DNA of 64,000 nucleotides, taken from NCBI RefSeq assembly GCF_002291445.1, contig NZ_CP014137.1, positions 3,038,001 to 3,102,000 of the forward strand, in the 5' to 3' direction. This document shows, in pieces, positions 26,719-34,781 of this stretch. Source of the stretch: Brenneria goodwinii (GTDB lineage: Bacteria > Pseudomonadota > Gammaproteobacteria > Enterobacterales > Enterobacteriaceae). Numbering within the stretch: position 1 is the stretch's first letter; every line of letters begins with the position of its first letter. A program made the translations under genes and the position numbers. Under the pieces are notes generated by a model. That model searched no databases. It was not told the DNA's origin and saw only the letters and a list, made by a program, of their open reading frames with translations.

Positions 26719-27513
26719 ATGGCAATATCAATCAAAACCCCTGAAGACATCGAAAAAATGCGCGTAGTCGGCCGCCTGGCGGCTGAAGTATTGGAAATCA
26801 TCGAACCCTATGTCGTGCCTGGCGTCAGTACCGCTGAACTGGATAGGATCTGCCACGATCACATCACCAATAAACAACATGCGGTTTCAGCCTGCCTGGG
26901 ATATCACGGCTTCCCGAAATCGGTATGTATTTCCGCCAATGAAGTGGTTTGTCACGGCATCCCCTGTGAAGAAAAAATTCTGAAAGACGGCGACATCATT
27001 AATATTGACGTCACCGTTATTAAAGATGGCTTTCATGGCGATACCTCCAAAATGTTCATCGTTGGCAAACCGACGATCCTCGGCGAACGCCTGTGCCGTA
27101 TTACGCAAGAAAGCCTGTATCTGGCGTTAAAGATGGTGAAACCCGGTATTCGTCTGCGTTCGCTGGGCAAAGCAATCCAGAAGTTCGTTGAAGCCAACGA
27201 CTTTTCCGTCGTTCGTGAATACTGTGGTCACGGTATCGGCAGAGGGTTCCATGAAGAGCCGCAGGTATTGCACTATGATGCCGATGACGGCGGCGTCGTT
27301 TTGCAGACGGGCATGGCGTTAACCATTGAACCGATGGTCAACGCCGGCGACTTCCGCATCCGGACCATGAAAGACGGCTGGACGGTAAAAACCAAAGATC
27401 GTAGCCTGTCGGCGCAGTACGAGCATACTATTGTGGTAACCGAGAACGGCTGTGAAATAATGACATTGCGGAAAGACGACACCATTCCCAATATCATCAC
27501 GCATCAAGCATAA
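26719..27513 (+). CDS. map: Type I methionine aminopeptidase Map
   Basis: Map removes the initiator methionine from new proteins and is essential. The 264-residue protein equals the E. coli length and carries all metal ligands: Asp97 and Asp108 in NIDVTVIKDGFHGDTSKMF, the His in YCGHGIGRGFHEEP, the Glu in ALTIEPMVN and the Glu in QYEHTIVVTENG; the substrate-contact His79 is in VVCHGIP. It is divergent from rpsB, as in E. coli, with a 342-bp interval that holds both promoters and a large palindrome. Confidence 0.98.
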   Translation: MAISIKTPEDIEKMRVVGRLAAEVLEIIEPYVVPGVSTAELDRICHDHITNKQHAVSACLGYHGFPKSVCISANEVVCHGIPCEEKILKDGDIINIDVTVIKDGFHGDTSKMFIVGKPTILGERLCRITQESLYLALKMVKPGIRLRSLGKAIQKFVEANDFSVVREYCGHGIGRGFHEEPQVLHYDADDGGVVLQTGMALTIEPMVNAGDFRIRTMKDGWTVKTKDRSLSAQYEHTIVVTENGCEIMTLRKDDTIPNIITHQA

Positions 27514-27561
27514 TGAATATTGAGCCTGTTGAGGCTACTGACAAAAACTGATTATCCCGTC

Positions 27562-27635
27562 GTCCCTGCGGCAATATGCAGGGACCAGCTTCTGATGGCG
27601 ACTCGACGTACAAGAGATTTCCGCTATGCGGGAAA
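27562..27635. other. Two hairpins in the map-glnD spacer
   Basis: GTCCCTGC / GCAGGGAC (27562-27585, 8-bp perfect stem, 8-nt loop) is followed by TTTCCGC / GCGGGAAA (27618-27635, one bulge), then GGCGTTTTTG. The second may act as a weak map terminator. Both lie in the 181-bp gap before glnD and could also fold in a glnD leader. Confidence 0.5.
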
Positions 27636-27694
27636 GGCGTTTTTGTCGGTTCGGGCGTTGTCATCACTCACAGCGATTTTTATGGGCTGCGCAT

Positions 27695-30379
27695 ATGATC
27701 GACAAACATCTTTCGCAAGATATTTCTGCTCAATCCCCTGCCGTTTCACAGCTCCCTGAATCGCCGCTGGAGTACGGTGACGACATGCTGAACTGCCAGA
27801 CGCTGAAACAGCGGTTGGAACAATTCCAGATCTGGCAGGGAACCGAGTTTAAAGCGGGCGTCAGTGCGGAAACGCTGATCGACGCCAGAACACAGTTTAT
27901 CGATCAACTGTTGCAACGGCTGTGGCTCTTCTACGGTTTTGAAAACATTGCCCAAACGGCGTTATTGGCCGTCGGCGGCTACGGGCGCGGCGAACTGCAT
28001 CCGCTGTCCGATATCGATGTTCTGGTACTCAGTCAGGAAAAACTCAGCGAACAACACTCACAGCGCGCCGGTCAGCTTATTACTCTGCTATGGGATCTCA
28101 AGCTTGAAGTCGGTCACAGCGTCAGAACGCTGGAAGAGTGCTTACAAGAAGGCCGAGCGGATATTTCCATTGCCACCAACCTGATTGAATCGCGCATGAT
28201 ATGTGGTGATGTCGCGCTGTTTCTCAATCTGCAAAAGCAGGTATTCAGCGATGAATTTTGGCCCTCGTCGAAATTTTTTCCGGCAAAAATCGCCGAGCAG
28301 AACGAACGCCATCGGCATTATCACAGCACCAGCTACAATCTTGAGCCCGATATCAAAAGCAGCCCCGGTGGATTACGGGACATTCACACCCTGCTGTGGG
28401 TCGCCCACCGCCATTTTGGCGCCACCTCGCTCGATGAAATGGTCGGTTTTGGTTTTCTGACGGAAGCGGAGCGGAAAGAGCTGAATGATTGCCAGAGTTT
28501 TCTGTGGCGCATCCGATTTGCACTGCATCTGATACTGACGCGCTACGACAACCGCCTGCTATTCGACCGTCAGCTTAACGTTGCGCAACTTCTGCAATAC
28601 CAGGGGGAAGGCAATGCCCCGGTCGAGCGCATGATGAAAGACTTCTACCGCGTAACAGGCCGCGTCAGCGAACTGAATCAAATGCTGCTGCAACTGTTTG
28701 ATGAAGCGATCCTCGCGCTGGAAGCCAATGAAAAGCCCCGGGCGATCGATGACGAATTTCAATTGCGCGGCAATCTGATCGATCTGCGTGATGAAACGCT
28801 TTTCGAGCGCAAACCTGAATCTATCATGCGCATGTTTTACCAGATGGTGCGCAATCCGGAAATTACGGGGATCTATTCCACCACGCTGCGCCACCTACGC
28901 CATGCGCGCCGGCACCTGGCCAGCCCGCTGTGCACCATCCCGGAAGCCCGGCATCTATTCATGAACATACTGCGCCATCCGCATGCGGTAAAACGCGCCC
29001 TGCTTCCGATGCATCGCCACAGCGTGCTATGGGCCTATATGCCGCAATGGGGCAACATCGTCGGGCAAATGCAGTTTGATTTATTTCATGCCTATACCGT
29101 TGATGAACATACGCTTCGGGTATTGCTGAAGCTGGAAAGTTTCGCTGATGAGAGAAACCGCACGCGCCATCCGCTGTGTGTGGAACTCTATCCGCGCATC
29201 CCCCAGCCGGAACTGCTGCTGCTGGCCGCGTTGTTTCACGATATCGCCAAAGGCCGCGGCGGCGATCACTCCGAGCTCGGCGCACAAGACGCGCTGGAGT
29301 TCGCGACGCTGCATGGTCTGAATTCACGAGAAGCGCAGTTGGTTTCCTGGCTGGTGCGGCGCCATTTGCTGATGTCCGTCACCGCGCAGCGCCGCGACAT
29401 TCAGGATCCGACGGTTATTCAGCAATTCGCCATAGAAATGCAGAGCGAAACTCGTCTGCGCTACCTGGTTTGTCTGACCGTCGCGGATATCTGCGCCACC
29501 AACGAAACGCTATGGAACAGTTGGAAACAGAGCCTGTTGCGCGAACTCTATTTCGCGACAGAAAAACAACTTCGCCGGGGAATGCAAAATACCCCGGATT
29601 TACGCGAACACGTGCGCCATCATCGTTTACAGGCGTTGGCGCTGCTGCGTATGGATAATGTCGATGAAGACGCGTTGCGTGACATCTGGAGCCGCTGCCG
29701 CGCCGACTATTTCCTACGTCATTCGCCGAGCCAGTTAGCCTGGCATGCGCGCCATTTGCTGGAGCACGACATCAGTAAGCCGCTGGTGTTAATCAGCCAT
29801 CAGGCCAGCCGGGGCGGTACGGAAATCTTTATCTGCAGTCCGGACCGGCCTTATCTGTTTGCCGCGGTGGCGGGTGAGCTGGATCGCCGTAATCTCAGCG
29901 TCCACGATGCGCAAATCTTCACCAGCCGTGACGGTATGGCGATGGATACCTTTATCGTGCTGGAGCCGGATGGCAGTCCGCTGGCGCAGGATCGCCATGA
30001 AATGACGCGCTATGCGCTCGAACAAGCGCTGACGCAGCGTCACTATCAGCCCCCGCACGTGCGCCGATCTTCACCGAAATTACGCCACTTCAGCGTACCG
30101 ACCGAGGTCAGTTTCCTGCCGACCCACACGGACAGGCGCAGCTATATGGAGCTCATCGCCCTCGACCAGCCGGGATTACTGGCTCGCGTCGGCGAAATCT
30201 TCGCCGACCTTAATCTATCGTTGCATGGCGCCAGAATTTCCACCATTGGCGAACGGGTGGAGGATTTATTCATTCTGGCCGATAGCGACAGACGCGCCCT
30301 GAAACCGGAATTACGCGCTAAACTGCGAGAACGGTTGACAGAGGCCCTAAACCCAAACGATAAAGTACCATTGAGTTAA
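27695..30379 (+). CDS. glnD: Bifunctional uridylyltransferase/uridylyl-removing enzyme GlnD
   Basis: GlnD senses glutamine and adds or removes UMP on the PII proteins GlnB and GlnK, setting nitrogen regulation. The start at 27695 gives 894 residues against about 890 in E. coli; the frame is open further upstream but that part is not family-like. Domains in order: nucleotidyltransferase (VGGYGRGELHPLSDIDVLVL, with its DxD), a GlnD-specific linker, the HD phosphohydrolase domain (LFHDIAKGRGGDHSELG) and two C-terminal ACT glutamine-sensing domains (RGGTEIFICSPDRPYLFAAV and RSYMELIALDQPGLLARVG). dapD follows after 28 bp. Confidence 0.96.
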   Translation: MIDKHLSQDISAQSPAVSQLPESPLEYGDDMLNCQTLKQRLEQFQIWQGTEFKAGVSAETLIDARTQFIDQLLQRLWLFYGFENIAQTALLAVGGYGRGELHPLSDIDVLVLSQEKLSEQHSQRAGQLITLLWDLKLEVGHSVRTLEECLQEGRADISIATNLIESRMICGDVALFLNLQKQVFSDEFWPSSKFFPAKIAEQNERHRHYHSTSYNLEPDIKSSPGGLRDIHTLLWVAHRHFGATSLDEMVGFGFLTEAERKELNDCQSFLWRIRFALHLILTRYDNRLLFDRQLNVAQLLQYQGEGNAPVERMMKDFYRVTGRVSELNQMLLQLFDEAILALEANEKPRAIDDEFQLRGNLIDLRDETLFERKPESIMRMFYQMVRNPEITGIYSTTLRHLRHARRHLASPLCTIPEARHLFMNILRHPHAVKRALLPMHRHSVLWAYMPQWGNIVGQMQFDLFHAYTVDEHTLRVLLKLESFADERNRTRHPLCVELYPRIPQPELLLLAALFHDIAKGRGGDHSELGAQDALEFATLHGLNSREAQLVSWLVRRHLLMSVTAQRRDIQDPTVIQQFAIEMQSETRLRYLVCLTVADICATNETLWNSWKQSLLRELYFATEKQLRRGMQNTPDLREHVRHHRLQALALLRMDNVDEDALRDIWSRCRADYFLRHSPSQLAWHARHLLEHDISKPLVLISHQASRGGTEIFICSPDRPYLFAAVAGELDRRNLSVHDAQIFTSRDGMAMDTFIVLEPDGSPLAQDRHEMTRYALEQALTQRHYQPPHVRRSSPKLRHFSVPTEVSFLPTHTDRRSYMELIALDQPGLLARVGEIFADLNLSLHGARISTIGERVEDLFILADSDRRALKPELRAKLRERLTEALNPNDKVPLS

Positions 30380-30407
30380 CTTTCACAATCAGGAAAGAGA
30401 AAACAGG

Positions 30408-31235
30408 ATGCATCAACAACTACAAAACGTTATCGAAAGCGCTTTCGAGCGCCGAGCTGAAATTACGCCGGCAAACGTAGACGCCGCCACCCGTGAGGCG
30501 ATTAATCAGGTTATCAGCCTGCTGGACAGCGGCGCGCTGCGTGTCGCAGAAAAAATCAACGGCCAGTGGGTCACGCACCAATGGCTGAAAAAAGCCGTGC
30601 TGCTCTCTTTCCGCATCAACGATAACCAGGTAATGGAAGGTGCGGAAACGCGCTATTACGATAAAGTGCCGATGAAATTCGCTGATTATGATGCGGAACG
30701 TTTCCAACGCGAAGGTTTCCGCGTGGTGCCGCCGGCCAGCGTACGTCAGGGGGCGTTTATTGCTCGCAACACCGTTCTGATGCCTTCCTATGTCAACATC
30801 GGCGCTTATGTCGACGAAGGCTCCATGGTTGATACCTGGGCTACGGTGGGTTCCTGCGCGCAGATCGGTAAAAACGTCCACCTGTCAGGCGGCGTCGGCA
30901 TCGGCGGCGTTCTGGAGCCATTACAGGCAAACCCGACCATCATCGAAGACAACTGCTTTATCGGCGCGCGTTCCGAAGTCGTTGAAGGGGTGATCGTCGA
31001 GGAAGGTTCCGTTATTTCCATGGGCGTCTTCATCGGCCAGAGCACCAAGATTTACGATCGCGAAACCGGTGAAGTTCATTATGGCCGCGTGCCGGCGGGT
31101 TCCGTCGTTGTTTCCGGCAACCTGCCGTCCAAAGATGGCAGCTACAGCCTATATTGTGCCGTTATCGTTAAGAAAGTGGATGCGAAGACCCGCGGTAAAG
31201 TGGGCATCAATGAGTTGTTGCGCACCATCGACTAA
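30408..31235 (+). CDS. dapD: Tetrahydrodipicolinate N-succinyltransferase DapD
   Basis: DapD makes N-succinyl-2-amino-6-ketopimelate in the diaminopimelate/lysine pathway. The 275-residue trimeric enzyme has an N-terminal helical domain (LQNVIESAFERRAEITP), a left-handed beta-helix of hexapeptide repeats (about residues 105-240, e.g. PSYVNIGAYVDEGSMVDTWATVGSCAQIG) and a C-terminal strand region. The GGVGIGGVLEPLQANP and DNCFIGARSEVVEGV segments are characteristic. It follows glnD and ends at a strong terminator. Confidence 0.97.
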   Translation: MHQQLQNVIESAFERRAEITPANVDAATREAINQVISLLDSGALRVAEKINGQWVTHQWLKKAVLLSFRINDNQVMEGAETRYYDKVPMKFADYDAERFQREGFRVVPPASVRQGAFIARNTVLMPSYVNIGAYVDEGSMVDTWATVGSCAQIGKNVHLSGGVGIGGVLEPLQANPTIIEDNCFIGARSEVVEGVIVEEGSVISMGVFIGQSTKIYDRETGEVHYGRVPAGSVVVSGNLPSKDGSYSLYCAVIVKKVDAKTRGKVGINELLRTID

Positions 31236-31243
31236 ACTGAATC

Positions 31244-31271
31244 GGCGGGTTGTGACTAACCCGCCATTTTT
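31244..31271 (+). terminator. Terminator of dapD
   Basis: Perfect 8-bp stem GGCGGGTT / AACCCGCC with a 6-nt loop, followed by ATTTTTAT, 9 nt after the dapD stop codon. Confidence 0.88.
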
Positions 31272-31463
31272 ATATCCGGCCGCCGCAGGTGACGTTCGAA
31301 ATCGCTTCTGGCGTATTTATCGGGTGTGGGCTATCCCTGCCCCCAATGGACGTCATGGCGGCTATTTTGGATGCGACCCTGAAAAATCGTGGGCTATCAC
31401 AGATGAACCCGGCCGTTTACCCGTATGCTAATTGAGCTATTTTAAAATCAAAAAGGTCGCACT

Positions 31464-31853
31464 ATGTATGACAATCTGAAAAGCCTCGGTATTACCAATC
31501 CAGATGATATTGATCGCTATAGCCTGCGTCAGGAAGCCAGTAATGACATCCTGAAGATTTATTTTCACAAGGATAAGGGCGAGTTCTTCGCCAAGAGTGT
31601 GAAATTCAAATATCCGCGTCAGCGTAAGACCATCATGGCGGACAATTCGGGCCAGGGTTATAAAGAGATTAATGAAATCAGCCCTAATTTACGTTATGTC
31701 ATCGATGAACTTGATCAAATTTGTCAGACTGAGCAGTCAGAAGTTGATCTGAAACGTAAAATTCTTGATGATCTGCGCCATCTGGATAGCGTGGTATCGA
31801 ATAAGATCGCCGAGATCGAAGCCGATCTGGAAAAGCTGACTAAAAATCGCTAA
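31464..31853 (+). CDS. yaeH: DUF3461 family protein YaeH
   Basis: Conserved cytoplasmic protein of unknown function, 129 residues, matching E. coli YaeH. It begins MYDNLKSLGITNPDDIDRYSLRQEA and has a charged C-terminal part with heptad-like spacing (residues about 80-128, ending SDLEKLTKNR-like) that may form a coiled coil. No catalytic motif is visible. It has its own upstream region of about 190 bp after the dapD terminator, in which no clear promoter was found. It is the last gene of the block that matches the 4-min region of E. coli. Confidence 0.92.
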   Translation: MYDNLKSLGITNPDDIDRYSLRQEASNDILKIYFHKDKGEFFAKSVKFKYPRQRKTIMADNSGQGYKEINEISPNLRYVIDELDQICQTEQSEVDLKRKILDDLRHLDSVVSNKIAEIEADLEKLTKNR

Positions 31854-31875
31854 TAGCAGCTGAAAAAATTATGAC

Positions 31876-31899
31876 AACGGGAGCATCCCGCTCCCGTTT
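31876..31899. terminator. Hairpin between convergent yaeH and yqcA
   Basis: Perfect 9-bp stem AACGGGAGC / GCTCCCGTT with a 5-nt loop, 22 nt after the yaeH stop codon and 6 nt after that of yqcA. Only a short T-run (TTT) follows, so termination strength is uncertain; the symmetrical A and T flanks suit use in both directions. Confidence 0.6.
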
Positions 31900-31904
31900 C
31901 GCAT

Positions 31905-32363
31905 TCAGGCGTCGTGACGCGCTTCGACTAACGCCAGCCACTGTTCCACCCACGGACAGGAAACGACCTCCGGCTCCGGGTGTTCGACCGCATCAATCTC
32001 CAGCATATCGCCGATGCGTTTGGCGCCGATTTCCTGCAACAGCGCGTCGAACCGACGGCCGCCGCCGCAGAAATTCTCATAGCTGCTGTCGCCAAGGGCA
32101 ATCAATCCATAGTGCAGTTCCGGCTGATAGCCGCCCTGCTCACGTAGAGCGGCGTACAACGGCGCGATAGAATCGGGGAGATCGCCCTGCCCCGTCGTTG
32201 ATGTCACGACCAACACATCGCGATAGTTGAGCAATGACTCCAGCGACGCATCCTCATAAACCTTGACCTCGTGCCCGCGCTCTCTAAGGATATTTTCCGC
32301 TTCTTCGGCCACCAGCAGCGCGTTCCCGTAGACCGTGCCAACAAAAATACCAATCTGCGCCAT
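31905..32363 (-). CDS. yqcA: Flavodoxin YqcA
   Basis: Short-chain flavodoxin, 152 residues, an FMN-binding electron carrier. The N-terminal phosphate loop (IGIFVGTVYGNALLVAEEAE), the isoalloxazine-contacting VVTSTTGQGDLPD and YGLIALGDSSYENFCGGGRRFD segments are present. The E. coli homologue sits beside truC as here; its redox partner is not established, though a role near tRNA modification has been suggested by gene order. The hydrophobic QIGIF strand starts without a signal peptide, so it is cytoplasmic. Confidence 0.94.
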   Translation of the reverse strand: MAQIGIFVGTVYGNALLVAEEAENILRERGHEVKVYEDASLESLLNYRDVLVVTSTTGQGDLPDSIAPLYAALREQGGYQPELHYGLIALGDSSYENFCGGGRRFDALLQEIGAKRIGDMLEIDAVEHPEPEVVSCPWVEQWLALVEARHDA

Positions 32364-32403
32364 GATTCCCGACTCCCTTTTTTATTTAATACCTAATGAA
32401 ATG

Positions 32404-33177
32404 CTAGCCGATATCCTGACCCGGCGCGGCCGGAAACTCAACCCTTTCGAAATCAGGGAGAATGCCCTGCCAGCCAAAGCGCGCCATTACCCCTTGCCAT
32501 GGAGAATCCCAACGCGCCTGCAACGAGAGTTCCTTACCGTTCACCGGATGCGTCAGGCATAGCCGGCTCGCGTGCAGCATCAGCCTGCTGCAGGAGAAGT
32601 GCGTTCCCATGCCTCGATTCTGCCGCAGATCGCCATGCGCGCTATCGCCGATAATTGGATGGCGAATATGTGACATATGACGGCGTAGCTGATGTTTACG
32701 CCCGGTTTGCGGCGCCAATTCCAGCAGGCTATAACGCGATGTCGGGTAGCGGCCGATGGCTACCGGCATCTCAGCCTGGGCCAGCGTTCGGTAATGACTC
32801 ACGGCGGGCTGCGGGGCTTTATCCGGACTGGAATATTTATCGGCGATTTTATCCAGCTCTTCCGTCAGCGCGTAATCAATCACACCATCATCCATCACAT
32901 AGCCGCGGACGACCGCGTGGTAGGTTTTCTGCATCTGATGCTGCTCAAACTGCTGCGACAATGAACGCGCCACATCACGGGATAAGGCTAACAACAGTAC
33001 GCCGGATGTCGGCCTATCCAGACGGTGAACGGTGTAAACGCGCTGACCGATCTGATCGCGTACCGTCTGCATCACCACCACTTTTTCTTTGCGGTCCAGC
33101 CAACTGCGATGGACCAGCCAACCGGCAGGTTTATTTACCGCGACCAAATGTTGATCCTGATAGATGATCTCAAGCAT
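32404..33177 (-). CDS. truC: tRNA pseudouridine(65) synthase TruC
   Basis: TruC makes pseudouridine at position 65 of tRNA(Ile1) and tRNA(Asp). It is an RluA-type synthase of 257 residues: IIYQDQHLVAVNKPAGWLVHRSW, the catalytic-Asp motif HRLDRPTSGVLLLALS, QPAVSHYRTLA, TGRKHQLRRHMSH and the HASRLCLTHPV tail. The ATG at 33177 gives the MLEIIYQD start known from E. coli; a longer form to 33234 would run into yqcC. The start overlaps the yqcC stop by 8 nt, so the genes are coupled. Confidence 0.95.
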   Translation of the reverse strand: MLEIIYQDQHLVAVNKPAGWLVHRSWLDRKEKVVVMQTVRDQIGQRVYTVHRLDRPTSGVLLLALSRDVARSLSQQFEQHQMQKTYHAVVRGYVMDDGVIDYALTEELDKIADKYSSPDKAPQPAVSHYRTLAQAEMPVAIGRYPTSRYSLLELAPQTGRKHQLRRHMSHIRHPIIGDSAHGDLRQNRGMGTHFSCSRLMLHASRLCLTHPVNGKELSLQARWDSPWQGVMARFGWQGILPDFERVEFPAAPGQDIG

Positions 33178-33523
33178 CGTTGTCGTCGTCAGCGGCGTTC
33201 GGGTTATTGCCAAATAGCGCATCCAGTTGGCCAATCCGCATCAACAGCGGTTCGATATCGGACGGAGCCCCTTCCAACGCTTCTTCAAAATAAGGCAATA
33301 GCGAAAATTCCGCCGGTAACGGCGCGCCGCTGTCGAGCAATGCATGCATACGCGGCAGCAAAACCCACTGCAACCATTGCTCGGCACGCATGGTGTCAAT
33401 GCAGAAAGGCTCATTGCTGGTGAAAGCCGCAGCTTCCGGCGGCGACTGCTGCCAGAAAGGGCCGTCTCTTAACACGCGTTCGACGTCAAACAAAGACTGC
33501 CGGACCTGATCCTCTAAACTCAT
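33170..33523 (-). CDS. yqcC: YqcC family protein
   Basis: Small conserved protein of unknown function (117 residues from the ATG at 33523), matching E. coli YqcC (109). It begins MSLEDQVRQSLFDVERVLRDG and has the family core FCIDTMRAEQWLQWVLLPRMHALLDSGAPLP; the end is rich in Asn and Asp. An upstream ATG at 33592 is open but non-conserved. It overlaps truC by 8 nt. csrB lies just upstream, in the same direction. Confidence 0.92.
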   Translation of the reverse strand: MSLEDQVRQSLFDVERVLRDGPFWQQSPPEAAAFTSNEPFCIDTMRAEQWLQWVLLPRMHALLDSGAPLPAEFSLLPYFEEALEGAPSDIEPLLMRIGQLDALFGNNPNAADDDNDA

Positions 33524-33620
33524 GCGTTTTCTCACCATTAAAGCCTGTTGCCATAGGCGGCAGAGCATAGCATTGATAGTAGTCTCGTCCAAAATTCACA
33601 TTCTGGTGAACTTTCGCGGC

Positions 33621-33654
33621 AAAAAAATGGGGGTACTGATTGCTCAGTACCCCC
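33621..33654 (-). terminator. Intrinsic terminator of csrB
   Basis: On the reverse strand an 11-bp perfect stem GGGGGTACTGA / TCAGTACCCCC with a 4-nt loop, then ATTTTTTT. It fixes the 3' end of the RNA near 33621. Confidence 0.95.
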
Positions 33655-33930
33655 GATTCGTTTCATAGCCATCCCGCTACACCTTTGCGTCCCTGCTCAT
33701 CCTTGAAAACTTTTCCTTAATGGCCTTCCTGACCGACAATCCTTGCTGGCGTCCAACTTTCGTCCTGACTTATCCATCCTGTATCATCCATGACTCATTC
33801 CCTTTAGGCTCCTGCCCCACCAAGACTCTCCGCTCGGTTCTCAATCTCCTTCCTGGAGGTGTCCCTGATTTCATCCTGAAAACGTTTTATTCCTTAAAAC
33901 GAAATCTGGTAACCGGCTTTAAACCTCACG
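33621..33930 (-). ncRNA. csrB: CsrB/RsmB carbon-storage regulatory RNA
   Basis: CsrB (RsmB in plant pathogens) binds many CsrA/RsmA dimers and so frees their mRNA targets; it controls carbon use, motility, biofilm and in Pectobacteriaceae exoenzymes. The reverse strand between syd and yqcC, the usual place, holds about 19 GGA triplets in about 300 nt, many as CAGGA, AAGGATG or AGGGA in hairpin loops. The 3' part (GGAAAAGTTTTCAAGGATGA and GCAGGGACGCAAAGG, then AAACGAATCGGGGG) closely follows E. coli CsrB, and an intrinsic terminator ends it. The 5' end is estimated from the usual distance of about 190 nt to the UvrY site and is uncertain by tens of bases. Confidence 0.93.
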
Positions 33931-34093
33931 CAACCGTTTACCAACTTAAGTAATAAGATGTATTAATTGTTTGGATTCAGCAAGAGGCAAGTAACAATGT
34001 TTATCGGCTGTCTTTGGCAAAAAAAGATAAAATAATCTTAATTGACTAATTAATAATGAAAAAATAATGGCGGCATCTGACATAGGCATGAAA

Positions 34094-34111
34094 GACGAGA
34101 GATGTCTCACA
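34094..34111. promoter_or_regulatory. Second, weaker UvrY/GacA-like site
   Basis: GACGAGAGATGTCTCACA matches the adjacent full site at 13 of 18 positions, with the right half well kept. Its centre is 23 bp from that of the full site. It may be a second binding site for the same regulator. Confidence 0.45.
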
Positions 34112-34116
34112 GCAAA

Positions 34117-34134
34117 TGTAAGAGATCTCTCACA
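34117..34134. promoter_or_regulatory. UvrY/SirA/GacA binding site upstream of csrB
   Basis: TGTAAGAGATCTCTCACA is the 18-bp inverted repeat (TGTGAGAGATCTCTTACA on the csrB strand) known as the UvrY/SirA binding site of csrB in E. coli and Salmonella. It lies about 190 bp upstream of the estimated csrB start, the distance seen in E. coli. It links csrB to the BarA-UvrY (GacS-GacA) two-component system. Confidence 0.9.
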
Positions 34135-34161
34135 ACACCGAAAGTGAAACGCGATTAATGA

Positions 34162-34710
34162 TTAAATGAATACCGGGCTGAGCTGAGAAAGAAAATCCGC
34201 CAACGTCGCTGCCAGCACCCGATGTTTCTTCGTGCCGAACTCCTCCAGAAGCACTTGGCCGGAAACGTTGCATAGCGAAATCATCGTCATTTCGGAGTCG
34301 GTTGTCGCCAGAAACAGCGTCGGAGGCAACTTTAAACGTTTTTGCGTCAGCAGATGGCCGATCAGGTTCTCCTGCATGCGGGAAAAATCGTCTTCGCTCC
34401 AAGTCTGTAATAGCACGCACGAAACCGATTCAAATTGAGCGGCCATATCACCAGCATACTGCGTTGTATAAAACGCATGAATATCCGGATGCAGGCTGAT
34501 ATCCAGCGCACGTTCGACCCCGTCCAGCGCGGCGGCAGGCAAAAACGGCTGCGGCAACCAGAAAACCTCACCGGACTGACTTTGCGTAATACACGGGGAT
34601 GGAACGCCGTATAACGCCTCGCTGGCGGGCGGATGCCCCGTTTCCCGCCGCCATAATTCAACATAACGCTGGGTGAAGGCCGCTAATGCCTGAGGAACCT
34701 CATAAGCCAT
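34162..34710 (-). CDS. syd: SecY-interacting protein Syd
   Basis: Syd binds SecY on the cytoplasmic side of the membrane and is thought to act on faulty translocons. The 182-residue protein from the ATG at 34710 (MAYEVPQALAAFTQRYVELW) matches E. coli Syd (181), with the conserved ALYGVPSPCI, FYTTQYAGDMAAQF, LLQTWSEDDFSRMQENLIGHLLTQKRLKLPPTLFLAT and SQLSPVF segments. An ATG five codons upstream is possible. The long conserved segment makes the assignment firm. It lies between csrB and divergent queF. Confidence 0.95.
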   Translation of the reverse strand: MAYEVPQALAAFTQRYVELWRRETGHPPASEALYGVPSPCITQSQSGEVFWLPQPFLPAAALDGVERALDISLHPDIHAFYTTQYAGDMAAQFESVSCVLLQTWSEDDFSRMQENLIGHLLTQKRLKLPPTLFLATTDSEMTMISLCNVSGQVLLEEFGTKKHRVLAATLADFLSQLSPVFI

Positions 34711-34781
34711 AATTTTTCTCATCATTCTGTTAGTCGGGTTACACTACGCACCATCAGTTCTTCTTACATCAAGGTAATCGT

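Noticed and set aside
27520..27759. 79-codon frame between map and glnD
   Set aside because: It overlaps the glnD start in another frame and covers two hairpins; no ribosome-binding site or similarity seen.
33720..33953. 77-codon forward open frame between yqcC and syd
   Set aside because: It is the complement of the CsrB/RsmB RNA; the TCC-rich strand reflects GGA repeats, and it has no ribosome-binding site or familiar sequence.
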